DNA of 64,000 bases from NCBI GenBank assembly GCA_013151215.1, contig JAADIS010000118.1, positions 1 through 64,000 on the forward strand, written 5' to 3'. The position numbers and the translations under genes are program-made. Positions 49,167 through 58,017 of this stretch are shown one piece after another. This DNA comes from Chlorobiota bacterium (lineage in GTDB: Bacteria > Bacteroidota > Bacteroidia > Bacteroidales > F082). Positions within the stretch are counted from its first letter, which is position 1. Every line of letters begins with the position of its first letter. The notes below the pieces were generated by a model. The model was not told the origin of the DNA and ran no database searches. It saw only the letters and a program-made list of their open reading frames with translations.

Positions 49167-49751
49167 ATCATTGTTATTTCTCAAATCCCCCGGGCTGTTG
49201 AGATTGCTAAAAGTTCCGGGATTGTAATATTCCCAATCGCTTAAATCAAGCTTCTTCATCTTAATGGAACCCAAGAAATTCATCAGCTTATAATCTCCCT
49301 TATCGATGAAAGCACACAAAACGTTTATTAAGCTTGAATTATAATAAGCACATAAAGGCTCTGCTTTGTTGTTCGGGTGCACAGGGACTAAAGCATCGAA
49401 GTTCTTATCGATGTTTTTTATTAAGAAACCGATAAAGCTTGAATCGATATAGGGTGTGTCGCAGGAAAGGAAAATATTTATCTCGTTCTTCGCATGTTTT
49501 AAACAAGAGAGGACCCCTCCCATAGGGCCCACGCCAATTATCTCATCTTCAATAATTTGAATATTGTATTTTTGGTAATCAAGCGGTCTGTTGGCACTCA
49601 AGACAAGATTCCCGCAGTTTGGGCGAAGAGCCTCGATGGCGTATTCCACGAGAGGTTTCCCCATAAAGTTTTTCTGCCCTTTATCACTTCCCATCCGTGT
49701 ACTTTTCCCGCCCGACAATATAATCCCGGTAATATCAGCCTTGTCGATCAT
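49143..49751 (-). CDS. mobA: Molybdenum cofactor guanylyltransferase
   Basis: ITGIILSGGKSTRMGSDKGQKNFMGKPLVEY, GPMGGVLS, LSCDTP. Confidence 0.9.
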   Translation of the reverse strand: MIDKADITGIILSGGKSTRMGSDKGQKNFMGKPLVEYAIEALRPNCGNLVLSANRPLDYQKYNIQIIEDEIIGVGPMGGVLSCLKHAKNEINIFLSCDTPYIDSSFIGFLIKNIDKNFDALVPVHPNNKAEPLCAYYNSSLINVLCAFIDKGDYKLMNFLGSIKMKKLDLSDWEYYNPGTFSNLNSPGDLRNNNDLFQGLKG

Positions 49752-49844
49752 AAAACAAAAATAGTCATTTTATTTCCCGACATCTCAAATTAAATACTAA
49801 CTTTGAACTTAAATATCTCATAGCAAGATAAAAATCATAGACTG

Positions 49845-50576
49845 ATGAATATAAAAAACCATATTCCCAACATGCTCACGCTAACAAATATGCTGGCAGG
49901 AATTTTATCAATTTACATGGCAATGAAAGGAGACTTGGTAACGGCCTCGTATTTAATATTTATCGCTGCTGTTTTTGACTTTCTGGACGGTTTTACCGCA
50001 AGGTTGCTCAACGCTTATTCCGAGATAGGGGCACAGCTGGATTCCCTTGCCGATTTGGTCTCATTCGGCCTTGCGCCGGGGTTTGTCCTGTTTAACATGA
50101 TAAACATCAGTCATGGCCAGCCTGGCAACACAGCCTCCAGCACGACATTCATGCCTTTCCTGGGCTTTATCATCCCCCTTTTCGCTGCCTTGAGGTTGGC
50201 AAAGTTCAATATCGACGACAAGCAGCAAAACTCCTTTCTCGGCATTCCAACACCGGCAGTTGCAATACTGATAGCATCCTACCCCCTAATCAAAAGTTAT
50301 CTTTATCATGACAGGGGTTTGTACTATATGATCATAACAAACACTTATTTCCTTACCGCAACTGCGTTTGCCATGTCGTTTTTGATGGTTGTCCCGCTTC
50401 CGATGTTCGCATTTAAATTTAAAAACTACGGATGGAAGGACAACAAAGTGAAATATGTTTTTCTCGCGTTAAGCCTAATACTGATAATAATATTTAAATC
50501 AGTGGCAATACCTGTAATAATCGCGTTCTATTTATTATTGTCGCTCGTTTTTTATCTTACTGATATACAAAGTTGA
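49845..50576 (+). CDS. pssA: CDP-diacylglycerol--serine O-phosphatidyltransferase
   Basis: IPNMLTLTNMLAGI; DFLDGFTARLLNAYSEIGAQLDSLADLVSFGLAP. Confidence 0.93.
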   Translation: MNIKNHIPNMLTLTNMLAGILSIYMAMKGDLVTASYLIFIAAVFDFLDGFTARLLNAYSEIGAQLDSLADLVSFGLAPGFVLFNMINISHGQPGNTASSTTFMPFLGFIIPLFAALRLAKFNIDDKQQNSFLGIPTPAVAILIASYPLIKSYLYHDRGLYYMIITNTYFLTATAFAMSFLMVVPLPMFAFKFKNYGWKDNKVKYVFLALSLILIIIFKSVAIPVIIAFYLLLSLVFYLTDIQS

Positions 50577-50590
50577 TCGCTAATGGTTTT

Positions 50591-51328
50591 TCAAGAGAAA
50601 TCCTTGCGCCTCAACTCGAAGTTTTTCCCCAAATAAACGTTCCTGACATGCTTGTCGTTAGCCAGCTCCTCCGCTGTGCCTTGTTTCAATATCGACCCTT
50701 CGAACAATAAATAAGCCCTGTCAACAATGGTCAGCGTTTCGTGAACGTTGTGGTCGGTTATGAGGATGCCTATGTTTTTTTCCTTCAGCTTTGAAACTAT
50801 CATTTGTATGTCTTCCACGGCTATCGGGTCAACGCCTGCAAAAGGCTCGTCCAGCAATATAAAATTGGGGCTTACTGCCAGGGCCCTGGCAATTTCCGTC
50901 CTGCGGCGCTCCCCGCCCGACAACTGTATGCCTTTGCTCTTGCGGATATGTTGCAGGCCGAATTCGCCGAGCAAGGACTCCAGCTTTTCTGCTTGCTCCG
51001 TTTTTGTCATCTTGGTAAACTGCATCACGGCCTTTAGGTTATCTTCTATGCTAAGCTGGCGGAATACCGATGCCTCCTGGGCCAGGTAGCCAACTCCCAA
51101 CTGAGCGCGCTTATACATCGGCATTTGCGTAATCTCCTGATCATCAAGATGCACAGAGCCCGAATTTGGCTTTATCAATCCTACTATCATATAAAAAGAA
51201 GTTGTTTTCCCGGCTCCGTTTGGCCCAAGCAACCCAATAATCTCACCTTGGTTCACTTCTACCGAAACATTGTTGGCAACAGTCCGCTTGCCATACTTCT
51301 TTACCAAATCCTTTGTCCAAAGCTTCAT
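50591..51328 (-). CDS. lptB: LPS export ABC transporter ATP-binding protein
   Basis: LLGPNGAGKTTSFYMIVGL, LSGGERRRTEIARAL, LLDEPFAGVDPIAVEDIQ. Confidence 0.95.
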   Translation of the reverse strand: MKLWTKDLVKKYGKRTVANNVSVEVNQGEIIGLLGPNGAGKTTSFYMIVGLIKPNSGSVHLDDQEITQMPMYKRAQLGVGYLAQEASVFRQLSIEDNLKAVMQFTKMTKTEQAEKLESLLGEFGLQHIRKSKGIQLSGGERRRTEIARALAVSPNFILLDEPFAGVDPIAVEDIQMIVSKLKEKNIGILITDHNVHETLTIVDRAYLLFEGSILKQGTAEELANDKHVRNVYLGKNFELRRKDFS

Positions 51329-51345
51329 AGGTTTGTAAAATTAGT

Positions 51346-52305
51346 TTAAAATATCCCTTCGTTCAATATATCGTGCAAATGTATAACTCCTTTATATTTT
51401 CCGTCGTCAACAACAAGCAGCTGTGTAATATTATTCTCGCGCATTACGGACAAGGCATTAACCACAAGCTCATCCCTTTCAATAGTACGAGGGTTTCCCG
51501 ACATGATTTCACGGGCTTTCAATCTTGCAAAATCAGGGTTCTTTTCTATCATCCTCCTTATGTCGCCATCTGTTATAACCCCGATCAGGGCCCCGCTATC
51601 AAGAACTGCGGTAGCCCCAAGTCGTTTCGACGATATTTCGATTATCACTTTTGTTGCCGACTCGCTTGCCTCGACAACAGGAACTTCGTTTTTTATTGAA
51701 ATATCGCCCACCCTGACGAACATGCGCTTACCCAAGGCCCCGCCCGGATGGAATTTCGCAAAATCGCTGGGGGTAAAGCCTTTCAGGTCCAACAAACTTA
51801 TAGCCAGGGCGTCGCCCATAACCAATTGTGCCGTGGTGCTGGATGTGGGAGCCAGATTGTTCGGGCAGGCTTCGCGCTCCACAGTAGTGTTTAAAATATA
51901 ATCAGACCGCAGCGCCAAATACGAATCAAGATTGCCCACCATGGCAACGAGCATGTTTCCACGGGCTTTTATTAAAGGTGCAAGAATTTTTACCTCAGGA
52001 GTTTCGCCGCTTTTTGATATGGCTATAACGATATCGTTTTGCTGGATAATCCCCAAATCGCCATGAATAGCATCGGCAGCATGCATAAATATCGAAGGGG
52101 TGCCAGTTGAATTAAGGGTGGCGACAATCTTGTTCGCTATAATCGCACTTTTGCCAATACCCGTAATTATCACCCTTCCCTCGGAATTAAAAATATCCTT
52201 GACAACGCTGATAAAATCATCATTGACCGATTTTAACATTGACTGTATGGAAACTATTTCATTTTCAATGGCTAAAAGAGCCGACCTCCTAATTTTTTCG
52301 TCCAC
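51346..52305 (-). CDS. kdsD: Arabinose-5-phosphate isomerase (SIS + CBS domains)
   Basis: VIITGIGKSAIIANKIVATLNSTGTPSIFMHAADAIHGDLG; C-terminal CBS pair. Confidence 0.93.
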   Translation of the reverse strand: MDEKIRRSALLAIENEIVSIQSMLKSVNDDFISVVKDIFNSEGRVIITGIGKSAIIANKIVATLNSTGTPSIFMHAADAIHGDLGIIQQNDIVIAISKSGETPEVKILAPLIKARGNMLVAMVGNLDSYLALRSDYILNTTVEREACPNNLAPTSSTTAQLVMGDALAISLLDLKGFTPSDFAKFHPGGALGKRMFVRVGDISIKNEVPVVEASESATKVIIEISSKRLGATAVLDSGALIGVITDGDIRRMIEKNPDFARLKAREIMSGNPRTIERDELVVNALSVMRENNITQLLVVDDGKYKGVIHLHDILNEGIF

Positions 52306-52447
52306 TTTTATTTTTTTTTAAATAAACTTGTTATACTCAGATTTATTATAGCTATATTTGTAATAATCGAATATAAGAAAAACAAGCAAAATAAGTTATT
52401 AATCATTATATTTGTAAAGATTAATATAAATACAAAGATAATTTTTC

Positions 52448-54667
52448 TTGATAATGAGTATTAATAAAACGAAAGTTGATCTGAAACGCACACTGAAGTC
52501 GTTTTTCGGCTTTAACAGTTTCAAAGGAAATCAGGAGCCGATTATTGAAAGCGTTTTAAATGGGGAAGACACTTTTGTGGTTATGCCTACGGGGGGGGGG
52601 AAATCGTTATGCTATCAGCTTCCGGCAATTAACAGGCCCGGAACGGCAATTGTGGTTTCACCTCTTATAGCGCTGATGAAGAACCAGGTTGACATGATAA
52701 GGAACTTCGGCAGCGAAAGATGCATAGCCCATGTGATGAATTCCTCGCTTTCAAAGACCGAGATGATGGAGGTTAGGGCCGATTTGCTTGCCGGCAATAC
52801 AAAATTGCTCTATATGGCGCCCGAATCACTTACCAAGGAAGAAAACATAGAATTCTTGCGCAATATAGAAATATCCTTTTATGCCATCGACGAGGCTCAT
52901 TGCATCTCTGAATGGGGGCATGATTTCAGGCCTGAATACCGTAAATTACGGCCGATCATTGATGCAATCGGCCATAAGGTACCTATTATCGCCTTAACCG
53001 CAACTGCCACCTTGAAGGTTCAGGAAGACATCTTAAAAAATCTTGAGATACCAAATGCCACTGTTTATAAATCATCTTTCGACAGAACAAACCTATATTA
53101 CGAAGTAAGGCCGAAAACAAAGAATGTTGTAAAAGACATTATAAAATATATAAAAACACAAGCTAACAAATCGGGGATCATTTACTGCCTTAGCCGCAAG
53201 AAAGTTGAGGAAATCGCTGAATCGCTGGTAGTTAACGGAATAAGGGCCCTGCCGTACCATGCCGGCCTGGATGCGGCTACGAGAAGGAATAACCAAGACG
53301 GCTTCCTTATGGAAGAGGTAGAGGTAATTGTTGCCACGATAGCATTTGGTATGGGGATAGACAAACCCGACATACGCTTTGTTATACACCACGATATCCC
53401 AAAAAGTATTGAAGGCTATTATCAGGAGACCGGAAGGGGAGGCCGCGACGGCGGCGAAGGCAATTGCATTACTTTTTATAGCTATGACGATATTCAGAAA
53501 CTAGAAAAGTTTATGAAAGACAAGCCTGTTGCCGAACAGGAAATAGCAAAAGAACTATTGTTCGAAACTGTTGCTTATGCTGAATCCTCAGTATGCCGGC
53601 ATCGTTTGTTGCTTCATTACTTTGGGGAAATATATACTAAAGACAATTGTGGAGCCTGCGATAACTGCCTCACCCCTAAAGAGAAATTCGAAGGCATGGA
53701 AGATATTAAACTGGTCATCGAGGTTGTTGATGCCTTAAAAGAACAGTTCAAGGCTAAATTGATTTCCGATTTTATCTCTGGCCATAAAAGTGGCGACATA
53801 AAGTCGATCAAACTTGACAAACACGAACTGTTTGCTTCGGGAAAAGAAAAGAGCGACGACCCGAAATACTGGATGACTACTATTAGACAGGCTCTCATAA
53901 ATAGGTTTATCGAAAAAGAGATTGAGAACTATGGCATCCTAAAAGGTACGGAAGCAGGAAGGAAATATGCAAAAAACCCATACAGCATCCTCATTGCCAA
54001 AGATCATGATTATGACAACAGCGGCAACGACGGAATAATTACGAATAGCGGGGGACAAAAAAACAGCGGTACTGACAACTCCTTGTTCTTAATGCTCAAG
54101 GATTTAAGAAAAGACCTGTCGAGAAAGGAAAAACTTCCTCCTTTTGTTATTTTTCAAGACCCGTCACTTGAGGATATGGCAATCCAATATCCGATAAGCA
54201 TGGATGAAATGCAGCAAATTATAGGTGTTGGCGCCGGAAAGGCAAAGAAATACGGCAAACCTTTCCTCGAATTGATAAAGCAATATGTTGAGGAAAACGA
54301 TATTACACGCCCTAACGATATGGTTATAAAGTCAGTGGTAAATAAATCAGGCCTAAAAGTTTATATTATCAAAAGTATCGACCGCAAATTGCCATTGCCC
54401 GACATAGCCCATGCCAAGAACCTAAGCCTAAGCGAGCTTCTAACAGAAATTGAACGGATAGTTTCGTCTGGCACAAAGGTTGACCTGAATTATTATATTC
54501 AGGAATTTGTTGATGAATATCATCAGGAAGATATTTTTGATTATTTTTCGGAAGAAGCCGAAACCGACTCGCTTGAAGATGCCTTGACTGAACTTGGCGA
54601 GGCTGAATATAGCGAGGAGGAAGTTAGGTTGATGAGAATTAAATTTTTATCGGAAGTTGGAAACTAA
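52448..54667 (+). CDS. recQ: ATP-dependent DNA helicase RecQ
   Basis: MPTGGGKSLCYQLPA, DEAHCISEWGHDFRPEY, QETGRGGRDG, HRDC-like C-terminus. Confidence 0.96.
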   Translation: MIMSINKTKVDLKRTLKSFFGFNSFKGNQEPIIESVLNGEDTFVVMPTGGGKSLCYQLPAINRPGTAIVVSPLIALMKNQVDMIRNFGSERCIAHVMNSSLSKTEMMEVRADLLAGNTKLLYMAPESLTKEENIEFLRNIEISFYAIDEAHCISEWGHDFRPEYRKLRPIIDAIGHKVPIIALTATATLKVQEDILKNLEIPNATVYKSSFDRTNLYYEVRPKTKNVVKDIIKYIKTQANKSGIIYCLSRKKVEEIAESLVVNGIRALPYHAGLDAATRRNNQDGFLMEEVEVIVATIAFGMGIDKPDIRFVIHHDIPKSIEGYYQETGRGGRDGGEGNCITFYSYDDIQKLEKFMKDKPVAEQEIAKELLFETVAYAESSVCRHRLLLHYFGEIYTKDNCGACDNCLTPKEKFEGMEDIKLVIEVVDALKEQFKAKLISDFISGHKSGDIKSIKLDKHELFASGKEKSDDPKYWMTTIRQALINRFIEKEIENYGILKGTEAGRKYAKNPYSILIAKDHDYDNSGNDGIITNSGGQKNSGTDNSLFLMLKDLRKDLSRKEKLPPFVIFQDPSLEDMAIQYPISMDEMQQIIGVGAGKAKKYGKPFLELIKQYVEENDITRPNDMVIKSVVNKSGLKVYIIKSIDRKLPLPDIAHAKNLSLSELLTEIERIVSSGTKVDLNYYIQEFVDEYHQEDIFDYFSEEAETDSLEDALTELGEAEYSEEEVRLMRIKFLSEVGN

Positions 54668-55142
54668 AATTATTCTTAAACTCATCGCCCCTCTGTTGTT
54701 ATTGATGATTTCGTCATGCTATAACGTTAATAAAAATGAAGTGGTAAAACCTGGGCATTTCTTCAATGAGGAGAAAATGATAAACGTTTTAACCGATATC
54801 CAAATTGCCGAGGGAACCCTAAGCTATGAACGGACAAAAAGGATCGACATTAAAGATTTAAAAGCAGCCTACTATAACCAGGTGTTCTTAAAATATGGCA
54901 TTACCGCCGTCGATTTTAAGCAAAACATGGATTATTATAACTCCTCGCCCGAAAGAATTGAAAAAGTCCTCGAAAAAGTTTTGGAAAACATAAATCAGAT
55001 GCAAGGCGACCTGGAAAGGAAAATCGCCGATTCGCTGAGGGTCATTCGTGTTCAGGACAGCATTAGGAAGGCAGATAGCATTGTACTTATAATAAGAAAC
55101 GACAGCCTGAGGCTTTTGGACAGCTTAAACGCCCACGATTAA
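54657..55142 (+). CDS. DUF4296-like lipoprotein
   Basis: Lipobox LMISSCYN; VLTDIQIAEGTLSYER...YYNQVFLKYGITAVDFKQNMDYYNSSPERIEKVLE. Confidence 0.75.
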   Translation: METKIILKLIAPLLLLMISSCYNVNKNEVVKPGHFFNEEKMINVLTDIQIAEGTLSYERTKRIDIKDLKAAYYNQVFLKYGITAVDFKQNMDYYNSSPERIEKVLEKVLENINQMQGDLERKIADSLRVIRVQDSIRKADSIVLIIRNDSLRLLDSLNAHD

Positions 55143-55168
55143 ATGTGTTTTACACAACGAAAAAAACA

Positions 55169-56068
55169 TCATTCAATGATCGCATTATAGATGTTATCCG
55201 CCAAACGGCTTGCCCCTATCCTAAAATAGCCTTTGTTAAGCCACTCTTCACCAAGAATATTTTTTACGAGCAGATAATAAGAAACAGCCTCCCCGGGAGT
55301 TGATATTCCACCGGCAGCCTTAATACCGATCATCTTACCCGTTTTGTCGAAATATTCCTTAATGGTATCCAGCATTATCAAAAACGCCTCATGGGTGGCG
55401 GCAGGTTCTATTTTGCCCGTTGAGGTCTTCAGGAAATCAGCCCCGCCCAAGATAGACAACTCACATGCTTTGCGTATTAAGGAAGGCTTTTTTAATTCGC
55501 CTGTTTCGAGTATCACTTTCAAATGCGTCCCGCCACAAACGGCCTTGATTCCCTTGACTTCATTCATCACAAAATCATAGTCGCCCTCCAGCAACCGTCC
55601 TCGGCTAATAACCATGTCGATCTCGTCAGCGCCCTCGGCAATCGCATAAGCAACTTCGGCAATGCGCAGGTCAAGAGGCGAATGCCCGCTTGGGAAAGCA
55701 CCGGCTACACAAGCCGTATTTATTCCCGAGCCGTCGAGCCCGGACGATACCAGCTTCGCAAAAACAGGATAAACACAAATGGCTGCCACATTAGGTATTT
55801 CTTGTGAATCATCAGCGTACGACATCCCTTTCAGGCATAAGTTTTTTACTTTTTTAATGTTGTCGGCGCCGCTTAAGGTAGTGAGGTCTATTAAGCCGAG
55901 AATGTCCTTATATACTTGCTTAATCGCAGCCCCCGATAAATTCATACTTATCGCGCCGCAGCGCTTCTTCAGCTGTTGTATATCGAAATTATAGTCGTTG
56001 AAATTATGCATTATCATTTTTTCTGCAAATTTAATATTATTCGTTAACGGATAATTCCTGCTATCCAA
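55169..56068 (-). CDS. deoC: Deoxyribose-phosphate aldolase
   Basis: DLTTLSGADN..., VCVYPVF, LKVILETGEL, DFLKTSTGK, GIKAAGGI. Confidence 0.93.
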   Translation of the reverse strand: MDSRNYPLTNNIKFAEKMIMHNFNDYNFDIQQLKKRCGAISMNLSGAAIKQVYKDILGLIDLTTLSGADNIKKVKNLCLKGMSYADDSQEIPNVAAICVYPVFAKLVSSGLDGSGINTACVAGAFPSGHSPLDLRIAEVAYAIAEGADEIDMVISRGRLLEGDYDFVMNEVKGIKAVCGGTHLKVILETGELKKPSLIRKACELSILGGADFLKTSTGKIEPAATHEAFLIMLDTIKEYFDKTGKMIGIKAAGGISTPGEAVSYYLLVKNILGEEWLNKGYFRIGASRLADNIYNAIIE

Positions 56069-56233
56069 TACCGTAAGAAAGATATGGTCAAAGGCGCCAT
56101 TATCATTGTATTTAAAAAAATAAAATAATTTAATGAATTTTATATGCTGTATGTCAGTTCATTATGATTATGAAGAATAATATTGCCCATTATGGCACAA
56201 CTGTTGAGAACAACTTCACCTCTAATTTAATTT

Positions 56234-56383
56234 ATGTTGAATTCAGGTGTAGGACAGGAGAAACCCGTAAAGGTTTCCAAGAAGAGATATTTTAAGTGCG
56301 ACCGCTGCGGTTATATCACTATAATCCGCGATTCGTATTGTCCTATATGTGCCAAAGACGGCAAGAAAATCCAGATGAAATGA
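56234..56383 (+). CDS. Small zinc-ribbon/rubredoxin-like protein (49 aa)
   Basis: Manual translation MLNSGVGQEKPVKVSKKRYFKCDRCGYITIIRDSYCPICAKDGKKIQMK*; two CxxC knuckles; shorter than the track cutoff. Confidence 0.65.
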   Translation: MLNSGVGQEKPVKVSKKRYFKCDRCGYITIIRDSYCPICAKDGKKIQMK

Positions 56384-56577
56384 ATAATTATACATTGGAA
56401 ATAAATCACACTTACTCCGAGAATCAGGTTGAATCAATTGGTTTGATTCCCAAGAAAGCGGAAAAAATCAGTTCAAGGATTTTTATCAAGAACGATAAAG
56501 TGTATTTTTTTGAAGATCTTAAAAACAATAAACTGAGATTGTTCTCAATTATAAACGAAAGATCGTTTTTTCTATAA
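56380..56577 (+). CDS. Hypothetical 65-aa protein, ATGA-coupled to the zinc-ribbon ORF
   Basis: MNNYTLEINHTYSENQVESIGLIPKKAEKISSRIFIKNDKVYFFEDL...; start overlaps the upstream stop; followed by a strong terminator. Confidence 0.6.
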   Translation: MNNYTLEINHTYSENQVESIGLIPKKAEKISSRIFIKNDKVYFFEDLKNNKLRLFSIINERSFFL

Positions 56578-56660
56578 GATCATATTTCTGGTCAATTTTA
56601 TAAATATCAAGTTTTGGGATGTTTATTTTTACTGGATATATTCCCGATTATGTTCTATAT

Positions 56661-56688
56661 AAGTCCGCTCAAAAGAGCGGACTTTTTT
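56661..56688 (+). terminator. Intrinsic terminator
   Basis: AAGTCCGCTC-AAAA-GAGCGGACTTTTTTTT. Confidence 0.9.
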
Positions 56689-56935
56689 TTGGCCACAAAA
56701 GGATTTTTCCAGGAATCATGTAAATCACGAGGTGCCGGGGCAAAATCGAATACTCACAAACTCTATTGTAAAATACTGATATGGTGATATTAACGAATGT
56801 CCATCCGTTTTTTATGCGCTAACCAGGCTAAATTCGCATGCTGTTATTGTTAAATTATTGACGATTTAGCTTTATTATTCTCAATTGTTTCTATTTTTGT
56901 GGAAAATATCATAAAAATTAATAAAACTAAATAAT

Positions 56936-57925
56936 ATGAGAAAACTATTACTTTTTATTCTTCTTGCATTTTTTACATCTTTTGGATTTGCTCAAGAATG
57001 CAGCGACCTGTTTATCTCGGAATATGTTGAAGGTTCCGGTAACAACAAAGCGATCGAAATTTATAACCCGACCCTTGATGCCATTGATTTAAGCGCGTAT
57101 CAACTAGTCCGATACTCCAATGGAGGTTCCGAACCTTCTCCTGTTGGACTAAGCGGGACAATAGAATCAAAAGGAACTTTTGTTGTTGTTCTCGACAAGC
57201 GGAATCCTGACGGAATAGGTTTTGAACAACCTGTTGACTCAGTTTTGCAAGAAAAAGCCGACATCTTCCTATGTCCTATCTACGAGATAAACAAGATGAT
57301 GTATTTCAATGGTAATGATGCAGTTACACTTGAAAAAACAACAGGGGAAGTAGTCGATATATTTGCACTTATCGGGCCTCCGATGACAGGCGACGATAAT
57401 GGTTGGTGTAATTTTACCGATACAACTATTACGTATAACAGCGGTGGGAACCCAACTGAATACACTATTGAGCATTATAATGTAGGACCGCTGTTTTGGC
57501 TGGCCTGGACCAAGGATCATACATTAATCCGAAAATACGATGTTTCTTATGGTGTAACCGAGAACCCTGATTTGGACTTTATCGTGGATCAACAGTGGGA
57601 TTCAATACCTAAAAACACATTCGACTCGCTGGGTTTCCATAATTGCAACTGCAGCACTTTCAGTATCGACGAAAATAAAATAAATGCCAGTGTTGATATA
57701 TTCCCCAACCCTGTCAGCGATAATAATTTCTCAATCAATGCCAACCAAGCAATTAAATCAGTTGAAATGTTTGATATTACAGGCAAGGTCATCCAACGGT
57801 TTACAATTTCCGACAATTCGTTTACAGGTAATTTTTCCGTTAAGGAAAACTTTAAAGGAATTCTGTTTGTTTCGGTAAAACTTGAATCCGGAACAACAAA
57901 AACAAAAAAGTTGATATTCAAATAA
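56936..57925 (+). CDS. Lamin-tail-domain secreted protein with T9SS sorting tail
   Basis: DLFISEYVEGSGNNKAIEIYNPT; C-terminal VDIFPNPVSDNNFSIN...KTKKLIFK. Confidence 0.9.
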   Translation: MRKLLLFILLAFFTSFGFAQECSDLFISEYVEGSGNNKAIEIYNPTLDAIDLSAYQLVRYSNGGSEPSPVGLSGTIESKGTFVVVLDKRNPDGIGFEQPVDSVLQEKADIFLCPIYEINKMMYFNGNDAVTLEKTTGEVVDIFALIGPPMTGDDNGWCNFTDTTITYNSGGNPTEYTIEHYNVGPLFWLAWTKDHTLIRKYDVSYGVTENPDLDFIVDQQWDSIPKNTFDSLGFHNCNCSTFSIDENKINASVDIFPNPVSDNNFSINANQAIKSVEMFDITGKVIQRFTISDNSFTGNFSVKENFKGILFVSVKLESGTTKTKKLIFK

Positions 57926-57947
57926 ATTTTTAGGTAAACAAGATTAG

Positions 57948-57978
57948 AAGGCTTCAAGCAAAATTTGCTTGAAGCCTT
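57948..57978. terminator. Terminator hairpin
   Basis: AAGGCTTCAAGCAAA/TTTGCTTGAAGCCTT. Confidence 0.85.
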
Positions 57979-58017
57979 TATCGGCTTATCACATACGGTT
58001 TTACATCAAATTTCAGC

